Shown here in pieces: positions 1 through 8,810 of a stretch of DNA of 64,000 bases. The stretch's first letter is position 1. Each line of letters starts with the position of its first letter. Source of the DNA: Amycolatopsis decaplanina DSM 44594 (lineage in GTDB: Bacteria; Actinomycetota; Actinomycetes; Mycobacteriales; Pseudonocardiaceae); contig NZ_AOHO01000043.1 in assembly GCF_000342005.1 (NCBI RefSeq), positions 62,001-126,000 on the forward strand, written 5' to 3'. Both the position numbers and the translations under genes were made by a program. The notes under the pieces were generated by a model that did not search any database, had not been told where the DNA came from, and saw nothing but the letters and a program-made list of their open reading frames with translations.

Positions 1-1
1 C

Positions 2-265
2 TGGGCCATCGGGACCGGCAAGGTCGCGACCCCGTCCGACGCCGAGGAGGTGTGCGGAGCCCTCCGCGCCACCCTCGCCGAGAAGTACGGTGCCGAGGTC
101 GCGTCCTCGGTCCGCGTGCTCTACGGGGGCTCGGCCAAGGCCAATAACATCAGTGACCTCGTCGCCTGCGAGAACATCGATGGTGCGCTCGTGGGTGGTG
201 CCAGCCTGGATGGTGACGAGTTCACCAAACTCTGCGCACTCGCCGCGGGCGGGCCCCTGCCCTGA
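2..265 (+). CDS. tpiA: Triosephosphate isomerase, C-terminal part
   Basis: The gene runs in from the left edge; only its last ~87 codons are present. The enzyme interconverts dihydroxyacetone phosphate and glyceraldehyde 3-phosphate in glycolysis. The visible sequence contains the phosphate-binding YGGSAKANN loop and the terminal [10 protein letters not shown] signature of the TIM barrel, ending ...LAAGGPLP. In actinobacteria tpiA normally closes a gap-pgk-tpiA operon and is followed by secG, as here. The catalytic Lys, His and Glu lie upstream of the window and cannot be checked. Confidence 0.95.
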   Translation, partial: WAIGTGKVATPSDAEEVCGALRATLAEKYGAEVASSVRVLYGGSAKANNISDLVACENIDGALVGGASLDGDEFTKLCALAAGGPLP

Positions 266-405
266 TCGGGGCACCTACCGGGTAACCTGGGTATCCGGTC
301 CGTCACACAGCAGTGGACGAGTCCAGGAGTACGGTGTGTTCTGGCGGTCAACAGCCGTCAGCGGCACACCGTTTTCCTGCATTCTCCAAGAGCGCAGAGG
401 ATGAC

Positions 406-636
406 ATGAAGCTGTTCCTGCAAATCCTGTTGATCGCCTCCAGCGTGCTGCTGGTGGTCGCCGTGTTGCTGCACCGCGGCCGTGGTGGCGGTCTGTCTTC
501 GCTGTTCGGTGGCGGTATGCAGTCGAGCCTGTCCGGCTCGAGCGTGGCCGAGAAGAACCTCGACCGGATCACGCTGGGTCTGGGCGCGGTGTGGCTGATC
601 AGCATCATCGGCCTCGGGCTCCTGCTCAAGGTCTGA
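406..636 (+). CDS. secG: Preprotein translocase subunit SecG
   Basis: A 76-residue membrane protein, the small accessory subunit of the SecYEG channel. It has two hydrophobic segments (about residues 2-22 and 54-74) separated by a short glycine-rich loop (RGRGGGLSSLFGGG), the usual SecG layout and size. The ATG giving MKLFLQILL was chosen because it starts directly at the first membrane helix; an ATG five bases upstream is out of frame. It lies downstream of tpiA, the standard actinobacterial position. Confidence 0.93.
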   Translation: MKLFLQILLIASSVLLVVAVLLHRGRGGGLSSLFGGGMQSSLSGSSVAEKNLDRITLGLGAVWLISIIGLGLLLKV

Positions 637-701
637 TCGATCCAGGTGTTTCGGCGTGCCTATGGGGGGCGCGCCGCCGATCCCTATAGGTGTGAGGATT
701 C

Positions 702-1043
702 ATGGTTGGCGGTAACGCGATTCGGGGCACCCGTGTGGGTGCCGGGCCTTCGGGCGAATCGGAGCGGGGTGAGTCGGCGCCGCGGCGTCGTATTTCCTAC
801 TGGTGCGCCAACGGGCACGAGGCACAGCCTTCGTTCTCGATGGACGCCGAGATTCCCGACGAGTGGGACTGCCCGCGCTGCGGGCTTCCCGGTGGGCAGG
901 ACGAGAAGAACCCGCCTGCCGCGCCGCGGACCGAGCCTTACAAGACCCACCTCGCTTACGTGAAGGAACGGCGTTCCGACGCCGACGGCGAGGCCATTCT
1001 CGCCGAGGCGCTGGAGCGGTTGCGCCAGCGCCGGGAGATCTAA
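702..1043 (+). CDS. rbpA: RNA polymerase-binding protein RbpA
   Basis: A 113-residue actinobacterial transcription factor that binds RNA polymerase holoenzyme and stabilises the principal sigma factor and the open complex. The central zinc-ribbon-like core is visible: C35-ANGH39 and C57-PRC60. The C-terminal basic helix (about 77-113), which contacts sigma, follows. The N-terminal 30 residues are a flexible basic tail, as in the family. The ATG follows a GTGAGG ribosome-binding stretch. In mycobacteria RbpA is linked to rifampicin tolerance; whether it is here cannot be read from sequence. Confidence 0.95.
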   Translation: MVGGNAIRGTRVGAGPSGESERGESAPRRRISYWCANGHEAQPSFSMDAEIPDEWDCPRCGLPGGQDEKNPPAAPRTEPYKTHLAYVKERRSDADGEAILAEALERLRQRREI

Positions 1044-1050
1044 CCTTCGC

Positions 1051-2253
1051 TCACCGGTCGAGCGGGTACCGGGCACGCACCCGGAACCCGCCGTCCTCGG
1101 TGTCGGCGGTCTCGAAGCTCCCACCCAGCAGTCGAGCGCGTTCGGCCAGCCCGGTCAGCCCATGTCCTCCCGAGGGCAGGGCCGCACCGGGGGTCCGAGC
1201 GCGCTCGTTGCGTATTTCGACCTTGAGCGAGCCGTGCTCGCCCTGGATCCGGATGGTCGCGGTGGCGCCCGGTGCGTGCTTGTGCACGTTGGTCAGGCAT
1301 TCCTGCACGGTCCGATAGGCCGCCGCCGAAACCTGGCTGGGCAGGAGGTCGGGGATCCGCTCGACGGTGAGGTGCACCGGGACGTCCGAGCCGCGGATCA
1401 GCCGGTCGAGTTCGTTGATCCCCGGCAGAGGTCCGTCGTCTTCGGAGCCGGAACGGAGCACGCTCACCAGTGAGCGCAGTTCTTCGAGCGTCTTGGTGCT
1501 CAGCTTCCGGATGACCTGCGCGGTTTCGAGCGACCGGGCGTCGGTGGTCTGCGCCTGGAGCGCGCCGGCCTGCATCGCGATCAGCGTGATCTGGTGCGAG
1601 ACGACGTCGTGCATCTCCCGCGCGAGGCGGGCGCGTTCCTCCGCGCGGACGGCGTCGGCGTGGAAGCGGCGTTCGCGGTCGCGGCTGGCGGCGAGTTCGG
1701 AAAGCTTCTGTGAGATCTCGGTCCGCGCCCCGATGAGCAGGCCGATCGCCACCGGCATCCCGGCGACGATGACGCCGTAGATCCCGTCCAGGACGTGTTC
1801 GCGCCAGCTGAGCTCGACGAAGTCGGCCAGCGGCCACTGGACGAACCGGCAGGTGAAGACGAGCGCGAACCCGGTCCAGGTCTGCCAGTGCATCTGCTTG
1901 CGGGTGGCGAGGAAGCCGAGCGCGATCATCGCGGCCAGCTGGGACCATCCCGCCAAGAACCCGGGGACGGTGACGATCACCGCGAGGAACGGCAGCTTGC
2001 GGCGGAAGGCGAGGCCGAGGCACGCGGCGCCGGACAGATAGATGGAGTACGGCTGGGCCTTCTCGGGGATCACCAGCCAGACGTCGAGCGCGGCCAGGAA
2101 GATCGCGAGCGTGTCGATGCCCAGCGCGACCAGCGCCGGACGTTTGATCTTGGCGAACGACATGACCCCGGCGGCACGGCGCATCCGGTCGGCGGCGTCC
2201 GCTCCGGAGCCGCCCACCGAGATACCTGGCATCGAGAGACCCTCTGTGCTCAT
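1051..2253 (-). CDS. Two-component sensor histidine kinase (NarL/DesK class), orphan
   Basis: About 400 residues. Five or so membrane helices fill residues ~40-175 with no clear extracellular sensor domain. They are followed by a HisKA_3 dimerisation box (ERARLAREMHDVVSHQ, phospho-acceptor His about 215) and a HATPase domain with N box (QECLTNVHKHAPG) and G box (GGHGLTGLAERARLLGG). Such kinases phosphorylate LuxR/NarL-type response regulators, but none is adjacent; rbpA converges on the other side. Two ATGs seven codons apart are possible; the upstream one has GAGG nine bases before it. The signal sensed is unknown. Confidence 0.85.
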   Translation of the reverse strand: MSTEGLSMPGISVGGSGADAADRMRRAAGVMSFAKIKRPALVALGIDTLAIFLAALDVWLVIPEKAQPYSIYLSGAACLGLAFRRKLPFLAVIVTVPGFLAGWSQLAAMIALGFLATRKQMHWQTWTGFALVFTCRFVQWPLADFVELSWREHVLDGIYGVIVAGMPVAIGLLIGARTEISQKLSELAASRDRERRFHADAVRAEERARLAREMHDVVSHQITLIAMQAGALQAQTTDARSLETAQVIRKLSTKTLEELRSLVSVLRSGSEDDGPLPGINELDRLIRGSDVPVHLTVERIPDLLPSQVSAAAYRTVQECLTNVHKHAPGATATIRIQGEHGSLKVEIRNERARTPGAALPSGGHGLTGLAERARLLGGSFETADTEDGGFRVRARYPLDR

Positions 2254-2574
2254 CGCTGGCGACCTCACTCGTCTTGTGGACTTGGATGGTGAGACGTGTT
2301 CTTCGCCCGATCGGGACGCGCAGGAACGAACAAATGTGCGGATGCTAACGGGTGGATGTACAAAGGCGGTAAGTTTCCCCCAGTCGGGCTAGCGACTGTC
2401 CGGTCACTGTCCGCCCTCCGGACAAGTGCATGAACGTTCGGTCGGTCGAATCCACACCGGACCACCCGGGCTCGGTGGTCCGCTGATCATTTCGACGGGT
2501 GAATAAGCCGGTTCTGACGACGGAACCAGCGAGAGTTGTCTAGATCACTTTTCGCGTTCGGACGGTCATGTTCG

Positions 2575-2621
2575 GTGAAGGCCCCCATCGCTACCTTCAG
2601 GGTAGGGAAGGAGGCCTTCAC
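2575..2621. terminator. Imperfect hairpin GTGAAGGC...GCCTTCAC
   Basis: The arms GTGAAGGCCCCC and GGAAGGAGGCCTTCAC pair imperfectly around a CTACCTTCAGGGTAG centre that can fold on itself. It belongs to the same visual class (TGAAGG base) as the hairpins at 2694-2750, 30998-31054 and 37943-37991. Its function as a terminator is inferred. Confidence 0.5.
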
Positions 2622-2693
2622 GGACTTCCGCCATGGGGGTGTCAGGAATAGGCCGGATGCGCGCAAGGCAGTCGGCGGCGTGCTCGGCCGGAA

Positions 2694-2750
2694 AGTACAT
2701 GAAGGCCCCCTTCCTTGCGCCAGGCGCAAGGAAGGGGGCCTTCATGTACT
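2694..2750. terminator. 57-bp perfect palindrome after pgl
   Basis: Two 28-base arms are perfectly complementary around a single A (outer sequence AGTACATGAAGGCCCCC). It begins a few bases beyond the pgl stop codon, so it would form a very stable hairpin at the 3' end of the tkt-tal-pgi-zwf-opcA-pgl transcript. No T-tract follows, which is normal for actinobacterial hairpin terminators. Confidence 0.75.
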
Positions 2751-2757
2751 AGAGACG

Positions 2758-3522
2758 TCAGGCTGTCGGAGTCTGGTAGACCTTCGTCAGCTTCGAGGCG
2801 GAACCCCGGTCCAGCAGCCAGAGCGTGCGACGGGTGCCGCGTGCTCCCGCCACCGGGATCTGGACCTCGCCCGCACCGGCCAGCGCCTGCGCGACGGCGT
2901 CGGCCTTGGCGTCGCCGCCGGTGACCAGCCAGATGTCCTGCGCGCGACGGATCGCGGGCAGGGTCAGCGAGATCCGGGTCGGCGGCGGCTTCGGGCAGTC
3001 GCGCACCGCGACGACCGAGCGTTCCTTCTCGTACACCGCCGGGCTCTCGGGGAAGATCGAGGCGGTGTGCCCCTCCCCGCCGAGGCCCAGCAGCATGATG
3101 TCGAACGCCGGGACGTCGCCGTGGTCCCCGCTGAGGACCTCGGCGTAGGCCGCGGCCGCCGCGTCGACGTCGTCGCCGAACTCGCCGTCGGAAGGTGCCA
3201 TGGCGTGCACCCGCCGCGGGTCGAGCGGGACGTGGTCGAGCAGCGCCTCGCGGGCCTGCTTCTCGTTGCGCTCGTCCGAGTCCGCCGGGACGAAGCGCTC
3301 GTCACCCCAGTAGACGTCCAGCCGCGACCAGTCGATCGCGTCGCGGGCACTGGAGTCGCGCAGTTCCTGCAGGATCGCGATCCCCGTGCCGCCGCCGGTG
3401 AGTACCACCGAAGCGGAGCCCTTGGCGGCCTGGACGTCGACGATCCGGGTGACCAGCCTGGCCGCCGCGGCGGCGGCCAGGAGGTCCGGGTTCTCGTAGA
3501 CGACGACCTCGGTTTTGCTCAT
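2758..3522 (-). CDS. pgl: 6-phosphogluconolactonase
   Basis: A 254-residue enzyme of the oxidative pentose phosphate pathway, hydrolysing 6-phosphogluconolactone made by Zwf. Family signatures are the N-terminal VVLTGGGTG phosphate loop, DVYWGDERFVPADSDERN, the LLGLGGEGHTASIFP block and a C-terminal VTGGDAKADAV stretch. The ATG overlaps the opcA stop codon in ATGA, indicating translational coupling. It is the last gene of the operon. Also called devB. Confidence 0.95.
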   Translation of the reverse strand: MSKTEVVVYENPDLLAAAAAARLVTRIVDVQAAKGSASVVLTGGGTGIAILQELRDSSARDAIDWSRLDVYWGDERFVPADSDERNEKQAREALLDHVPLDPRRVHAMAPSDGEFGDDVDAAAAAYAEVLSGDHGDVPAFDIMLLGLGGEGHTASIFPESPAVYEKERSVVAVRDCPKPPPTRISLTLPAIRRAQDIWLVTGGDAKADAVAQALAGAGEVQIPVAGARGTRRTLWLLDRGSASKLTKVYQTPTA

Positions 3523-4529
3523 GAAGCGCCCTTCGCAGCCGGGGCCTTCTTGGCAGCCGGGGCCTTCTTCGCCGCCGGAGCCGACTTCTTCGCCGGAGCG
3601 GCCTTCGCGGTGCCGGACGAGATCTTGCCGAGCCCGTTCAGAGAAGCCTCGTAGACCTCGTCCGGGTCGAGCCGCCGCAGCTCCTCGATCAGGCAGTCCT
3701 TGTTGTCCCGCCGCTGCAGGGAGATCCGGCGCGTCGGCTGGCCCGGCTGGGTCAGCATGCCGACCCGCCCGTCCGGCCGGTGTAGTTCCACCGGTCCGGA
3801 ACGCCTGTCCAGCGTCACCGAGATGATGCCCGCGGCACCGCTGCTCTTGACCCGCTTCACCGGCACCTTGAGGTACTCGGCCAGCCAGCCGGCGAGCAGT
3901 TCGGTCGACGGTGAGTCGGCCTCGCCGGTCACGGTCGCACCGGTGACCTTCTCGTACGGCGGGAGGTCCAAAGCGGACACCAGCTGCGCGCGCCACCGGG
4001 TCAGCCGGGTCCACGCCAGGTCGGTGTCACCCTCCACATAGGACTTCGCCCGCGTGGTGAGTGCTCTTATGGGCGCCTTTTCCGCCGCCGAGTCGGTGAT
4101 CCGGCGTTGCGCCAGTTCGCCGAGCGGGTCCTTGGCCGGGGCCTTCGGGCCGGTGCCGGGCCACCAGGTGACGATCGGCGCGTCCGGCAGCAGCAGCGGC
4201 ACGACCGCGCTCTGCCCCTGCGAGGCCAGCGGACCGTAGAGCCGCAGGACGATGACCTCGCTCGCGCCGGCGTCGCCGCCGACCCGGATCTGGCCGTCGA
4301 TCCGCGGTGCCGCGGTCCGCGCGCCCTTGGCCACCACGATCACCCGCGAGGGGTGCTCCCGGCTGGCTTCGTTGGCCGCCTCGATCGCCTCTTCGAGCCG
4401 GTCGTCGTCGTCGGCCACTATGACCAGCGTCAGCACCCTGCCGAGCGCCACCTGCCCGCCCTGTTCGCGGATCTCGACGAGTTTCTTGTTCAGCTGCGAC
4501 GTCGTGGTCGACGGCAGGTCGATGATCAC
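3519..4529 (-). CDS. opcA: Glucose-6-phosphate dehydrogenase assembly protein OpcA
   Basis: A 336-residue partner of Zwf, required for full G6PDH activity in cyanobacteria and present beside zwf in actinobacteria. The GTG start (VIIDLPSTTTSQLNKKL) overlaps the zwf stop in GTGA, and the N-terminus matches the family. The central part carries the PDAPIVTWWPG motif and the C-terminal domain contains RRDNKDCLIEELRRLDPDEVY. The last ~30 residues are a low-complexity tail of repeated AAKKAP units, of unknown role and probably disordered; such Lys/Ala tails vary among actinobacterial homologues. Confidence 0.93.
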   Translation of the reverse strand: MIIDLPSTTTSQLNKKLVEIREQGGQVALGRVLTLVIVADDDDRLEEAIEAANEASREHPSRVIVVAKGARTAAPRIDGQIRVGGDAGASEVIVLRLYGPLASQGQSAVVPLLLPDAPIVTWWPGTGPKAPAKDPLGELAQRRITDSAAEKAPIRALTTRAKSYVEGDTDLAWTRLTRWRAQLVSALDLPPYEKVTGATVTGEADSPSTELLAGWLAEYLKVPVKRVKSSGAAGIISVTLDRRSGPVELHRPDGRVGMLTQPGQPTRRISLQRRDNKDCLIEELRRLDPDEVYEASLNGLGKISSGTAKAAPAKKSAPAAKKAPAAKKAPAAKGAS

Positions 4530-6055
4530 GGACGCCTCCAGTTCCGGCCGGTACGCTCCAGCATTTCGTCCGCGGACGGCGGTCCCCACGAACCGGGCGG
4601 GTACGCCTCGGGCGCCCCCTTCTTGGCCCAGTGGTCGAGGATCGGGTCCAGGATCTCCCAGGACAGTTCGACCTCCTCGTTCACCGGGAACAGCGACGGT
4701 TCGCCGAGCAGCACGTCCAGGATGAGCCGCTCGTAGGCCTCCGGGGACGATTCGGTGAAGGCGTGCCCGTAGCCGAAGTCCATGGTGACGTCGCGGACCT
4801 CCATCGTGGTCCCCGGCACCTTCGACCCGAACCGCAGCGTGATGCCCTCGTCCGGCTGCACCCGGATCACCAGCGCGTTCTGGCCCAGCTCCTCGGTCGA
4901 GGTGGAGTCGAACGGCAGATGCGGCGCCCGTTTGAACACCACGGCGATCTCGGTGACCCGGCGGCCCAGCCGCTTGCCGGTGCGCAGGTAGAACGGCACC
5001 CCCGCCCAGCGGCGGTTCTGCACCTCCAGCGTCACCGCGGCGTAGGTCTCGGTCGTCGAGTCCTTCGCGAAACCGCCTTCCTGCAGCAGGCCCGGCACCT
5101 TCATGCCGCCCTGCCAGCCGCCCGCGTACTGCCCGCGCGCGGTGGTCTCGTCGAACGGCGCCAGCGGCTTGGTCGCCGAAAGCACCTTGACCTTCTCCGC
5201 GCGGAGAGCGCGCGGAGCGAACGAGACCGGCTCCTCCATCGCGGTCAGCGCCAGGAGCTGCAGCAGGTGGTTCTGGATGACATCGCGTGCGGCGCCGATG
5301 CCGTCGTAGTACCCCGCGCGACCGCCGAGGCCGATGTCCTCGGCCATGGTGATCTGCACGTGGTCGACGTAGTTGGCGTTCCAGATCGGCTCGAACAGCT
5401 GGTTCGCGAACCGCAGCGCCAGCAGGTTCTGCACCGTCTCCTTGCCGAGGTAGTGGTCGATGCGGAACACCGACTCCTCGGGGAAGACGTCGTTCACGAT
5501 CTCATTGAGCTCCTTGGCGCTCTTGAGGTCGCGGCCGAAGGGTTTCTCGATGACGACGCGGCGCCAGGTGTCTTCGCTCGCGTCGGCGAGGCCGGAGCGG
5601 GCGAGCTGCTTGGTCACCACCGGGAACGCGCTCGGCGGGATCGACAGGTAGAACGCGGTGTTGCCACCGGTGCCACGCTCGGCGTCGAGGTCCTTGACCG
5701 TCTGCGCGAGCCTGTCGAAGGCGTCATCGTCGTCGAAGGTTCCCTGGACGAACCGGATGCCTTCGGCGAGGCGGTTCCACACCGACTCCTTGAACGGCGT
5801 CCGCGCGTGCTCCTTGACCGAGTCGTGCACGAGCTCGCCGAAGTCCTGGTGCTCCCAGTCCCGGCGGGCGAAACCGACGAGCGAGAACCCGGCGGGCAGC
5901 AGCCCGCGGTGGGCGAGGTCGTAGATCGCCGGCATCAGCTTCTTGCGGGCGAGGTCTCCGGTCACCCCGAAGATCACCAGGCTGGATGGCCCGGCGATCC
6001 GCGGCAGCCGCTTGTCGCGCGGATCGCGCAGCGGGTTGTTCCAGGCTCGTGTCAC
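4526..6055 (-). CDS. zwf: Glucose-6-phosphate 1-dehydrogenase
   Basis: A 509-residue NADP-dependent enzyme that opens the oxidative pentose phosphate pathway. The Rossmann motif GVTGDLARKK is near residue 30, EKPFG near 170, and the substrate-binding/catalytic RIDHYLGKE at about 198-206; the length is typical. The GTG start overlaps the pgi stop codon. It sits between pgi, which shares its substrate, and opcA, its activator. Confidence 0.97.
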   Translation of the reverse strand: MTRAWNNPLRDPRDKRLPRIAGPSSLVIFGVTGDLARKKLMPAIYDLAHRGLLPAGFSLVGFARRDWEHQDFGELVHDSVKEHARTPFKESVWNRLAEGIRFVQGTFDDDDAFDRLAQTVKDLDAERGTGGNTAFYLSIPPSAFPVVTKQLARSGLADASEDTWRRVVIEKPFGRDLKSAKELNEIVNDVFPEESVFRIDHYLGKETVQNLLALRFANQLFEPIWNANYVDHVQITMAEDIGLGGRAGYYDGIGAARDVIQNHLLQLLALTAMEEPVSFAPRALRAEKVKVLSATKPLAPFDETTARGQYAGGWQGGMKVPGLLQEGGFAKDSTTETYAAVTLEVQNRRWAGVPFYLRTGKRLGRRVTEIAVVFKRAPHLPFDSTSTEELGQNALVIRVQPDEGITLRFGSKVPGTTMEVRDVTMDFGYGHAFTESSPEAYERLILDVLLGEPSLFPVNEEVELSWEILDPILDHWAKKGAPEAYPPGSWGPPSADEMLERTGRNWRRP

Positions 6056-7680
6056 TCGCCGGCCTCCTGTACCGCGCGGACCAGTCCGGCCAGGCCGGCG
6101 GCCCGGTCGGTGAGGTGCAGGCGCAGCACCGGACGACCGTGCTCGGCGAGCACCTGGCCGTCGCCGAGTGCCTGCGCGTGCTGGAGCACGCCGAGGGTGT
6201 ACGGCCGGTCCGGAACGTCAATGTCGCCCGAGTCGTCCTCGACGGCGCCGGTGATCTGCAGGAAGACACCGTTCTGGTGCCCGCCCTTGTGGTACTGCCC
6301 GGTCGAGTGCAGGAACCGCGGTCCCCAGCCGAACGTGGTCTGGCGGCCGGTCCGCTTGGCGATCTCGCCGCGCAGGATCGCCGTCGACGCGTCGTCGAGA
6401 CGGTCGAGGTACGCCTGCACCGCGATGTAGCCGGTTTCCGGGGCGGAATCGAAGAAAGCCCGCAGGATGTCCGCGAGCTTCCCTTCCGTCACCACGCCTT
6501 CCGAGCCGAACACCTCGACCGCGCCGTCCACAGTGGACGGCTCTTCGCCGCCCTTCAGCTTGTCCGGATTGTCGAGCAGCGACCGCGCGGCCTTCTTGGC
6601 GGCCTCGACGTCGGGCTGGTCGAACGGGTTGATCCCGAGCAGCCGTCCGGCGAGCGCGGTGGCGAACTCCCACAGCAGGAACTGCGCGCCGAGCGAGCCG
6701 GTCACGGAGATCTTCGCGGCACCTTCCGCCTGGCCGACGGCCACCGGGGTGGCGTCGTCCTTGGCGTCGGCGAAACCGGGGGAGTCCGGGCCCTCGACGG
6801 CGACCGGCAGGAGACCGGTGCCCTGCTTGCCGGTGGACTCGGCGATCAGCTGCTCCGCCCAGTCGGCGAAACCCTTGATGCCGGATCCGGTATCGGCGAT
6901 GACGACTTTCTCAGCGCCCTTTTCGTGCGCCGCGCCCCACGCCGCCGCGAGTTTGACCGCGGGGTTGTCCACGGAGTCGGCGGCCAGCTCGTCCGCCACC
7001 GAAGCGGCCTGGTCGAGCAGGCGGGCGACGTCCGCGCCGGCGAGCCCGGCCGGGACGAGCCCGAACGCGGTCAGCGCCGAGTAGCGGCCGCCGACGTTCG
7101 GGTCGGCGAGGAAGACCTTGCGGTAACCCTCCTTTTCGGACAGTTCCGCGAACGGCGAGCCGGGGTCGGTGACGACCACGATCCGCCGCGCCGCGTCGAT
7201 GCCCGCGTCGGCGAAGGCCTTCGCGAAGATCCGCCGGTGGCTGTCGGTCTCGACGGTGCCGCCGGACTTCGACGACACGACGATGACCGTGCGCTCCAGG
7301 TCACCCGCGAGCGCGTCGGCGACCTGGCCGGGGTCGGTGGTGTCGAGGACCGTCAGCGGGACGCCGTCGGTCGCGGTGATGACCTCGGGGGCCAGCGACG
7401 AACCGCCCATGCCCGCGAGGACGACGCGGTCGACGCCCTCGGAACGCAGGTCGGTCCGCAGTGCCTCGATCTCGCCGATCAACGGCCGCGAGGACTTGTG
7501 CAGCGTCGTCCACGAGAGACGGATCGACGCTTCGGACTCGGCTTCGGGACCCCACAGTGTGGCGTCCTGGGACGCCAGTTTCGATGCGACCTGGTCGGCG
7601 ACGAGCCGCTCCGCGAACGGAGCGGCTTCGCCGGCCAGGGCGGCGTCGACGATTTCGACGCCGGTCGTTTCCCCTGCCAT
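6052..7680 (-). CDS. pgi: Glucose-6-phosphate isomerase
   Basis: A 542-residue enzyme interconverting glucose 6-phosphate and fructose 6-phosphate. The SIS-type sugar-phosphate fold is recognisable from AGMGGSSLAPE, VVVSSKSGGTVET and the C-terminal RFLHSTGQYHKGG block. The ATG giving MAGETTGVEI was chosen; an upstream in-frame codon would overlap tal's 3' end. Its place between tal and zwf differs from the mycobacterial operon, where zwf follows tal directly, and puts the branch-point enzyme inside the pentose phosphate operon. Confidence 0.93.
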   Translation of the reverse strand: MAGETTGVEIVDAALAGEAAPFAERLVADQVASKLASQDATLWGPEAESEASIRLSWTTLHKSSRPLIGEIEALRTDLRSEGVDRVVLAGMGGSSLAPEVITATDGVPLTVLDTTDPGQVADALAGDLERTVIVVSSKSGGTVETDSHRRIFAKAFADAGIDAARRIVVVTDPGSPFAELSEKEGYRKVFLADPNVGGRYSALTAFGLVPAGLAGADVARLLDQAASVADELAADSVDNPAVKLAAAWGAAHEKGAEKVVIADTGSGIKGFADWAEQLIAESTGKQGTGLLPVAVEGPDSPGFADAKDDATPVAVGQAEGAAKISVTGSLGAQFLLWEFATALAGRLLGINPFDQPDVEAAKKAARSLLDNPDKLKGGEEPSTVDGAVEVFGSEGVVTEGKLADILRAFFDSAPETGYIAVQAYLDRLDDASTAILRGEIAKRTGRQTTFGWGPRFLHSTGQYHKGGHQNGVFLQITGAVEDDSGDIDVPDRPYTLGVLQHAQALGDGQVLAEHGRPVLRLHLTDRAAGLAGLVRAVQEAGE

Positions 7681-7688
7681 GGTCCAGA

Positions 7689-8801
7689 TCAGTCCTTCGC
7701 CTTTTCCAGCTGCCCGGTGACGGTCTCGAGAAGCTCGGTCCACGACTTCTCGAACTTTTCGACGCCCTCGTCTTCGAGGACCTTGAACACGTCGTCGATG
7801 TCGATGCCGACCACACGCAGCTTATCGAAGACGACCTGCGCGTCCGGGCCCTTGCCGGTCACCGTGTCACCGGTGATCTCGGCGTGGTCGCCCGCGGCGT
7901 CGAGGGTCTTCTCCGGCATCGTGTTGACCGTGTCCTTGACGACGAGCTGGTCCACGTAGCGGGTGTCGGAGTACTGCGGGTCCTTCACGCCGGTGGAGGC
8001 CCACAGCGGACGCTGCGCGTTCGCGCCCGCCTCGGCGAGTGCCTTCCAGCGGTCCGAAGCGAACAGCTCCTCGAACGCCGCGTACGCGAGACGCGCGTTG
8101 GCGATGGCGGCCTCACCGCGCAGGGCGGTGGCCGCGTCGGTGCCGATCGCGTCGAGGCGCTTGTCGATCTCTGTGTCCACACGGGACACGAAGAACGACG
8201 CGACCGAGTGGATGCCCTTGAGGTCGTGGCCGTTGGCCTTCGCCTGCTCCAGGCCGGCGAAGTAGGCCTCGATGACCGCCCGGTATCGCTCGACCGAGAA
8301 GATCAGCGTGACGTTGACGCTGATGCCTTCGGCCAGGGTCTTGGTGATCGCCGGGAGACCCTCTTCGGTGGCCGGGATCTTGATCAGCACGTTCGGCCGG
8401 TCCACGGTCTTCCACAGGTCCTGCGCCTCGGCCACCGTCTTGTCGGAGTCCTTGGCCAGCCGCGGGTCCACCTCGATGGACACCCGGCCGTCGACCCCGT
8501 TCGTGGCGGTGTAGACGTCGCGGAACAGGTCCGCGGCGTTGCGCACGTCGGTGGTGGTCAGCTCACGGATGGTGGCCTCGACGTCGGCGCCGCGGGCGGC
8601 GAGCTCCTTGGTCTGCTCGTCGTACGCCTCGCCCTTCGACATCGCGTTGGCGAAGATCGTCGGGTTGGTCGTCACGCCCACGACGTGCTTGTCGCGGATC
8701 AGGTCGGCGAGGTTGCCCGTGTTCAGGCGCTCACGGGACAGGTCGTCGAGCCAGATCGAAACCCCGGCCTCGGACAGCTGCGCGAGCTTGTCGTTGCTCA
8801 T
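7689..8801 (-). CDS. tal: Transaldolase
   Basis: A 370-residue TIM-barrel enzyme of the non-oxidative pentose phosphate pathway. The motif [11 protein letters not shown] lies at about 43-53, and the Schiff-base lysine is in [15 protein letters not shown] (K141). The length fits the long actinobacterial transaldolase type. It starts nine bases after the tkt stop and is followed closely by pgi, so it is co-transcribed with them. Confidence 0.96.
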   Translation of the reverse strand: MSNDKLAQLSEAGVSIWLDDLSRERLNTGNLADLIRDKHVVGVTTNPTIFANAMSKGEAYDEQTKELAARGADVEATIRELTTTDVRNAADLFRDVYTATNGVDGRVSIEVDPRLAKDSDKTVAEAQDLWKTVDRPNVLIKIPATEEGLPAITKTLAEGISVNVTLIFSVERYRAVIEAYFAGLEQAKANGHDLKGIHSVASFFVSRVDTEIDKRLDAIGTDAATALRGEAAIANARLAYAAFEELFASDRWKALAEAGANAQRPLWASTGVKDPQYSDTRYVDQLVVKDTVNTMPEKTLDAAGDHAEITGDTVTGKGPDAQVVFDKLRVVGIDIDDVFKVLEDEGVEKFEKSWTELLETVTGQLEKAKD

Positions 8802-8810
8802 GCTTCCCCT

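Larger units (their letters stand above)
2254..2757. other. Gene-free interval with two palindromes
   Basis: About 500 bases between the kinase start and the 3' end of pgl with no convincing gene. It holds the kinase promoter region, a GTCCGG...CCGGAC inverted repeat near 2397-2424, and the two hairpins annotated separately. No conserved protein reading is evident. Confidence 0.6.

Noticed and set aside
4631..6430. Long open reading frame antiparallel to zwf and pgi
   Set aside because: It is a high-GC shadow frame: no recognisable domain, and the opposite strand encodes clear Zwf and Pgi.
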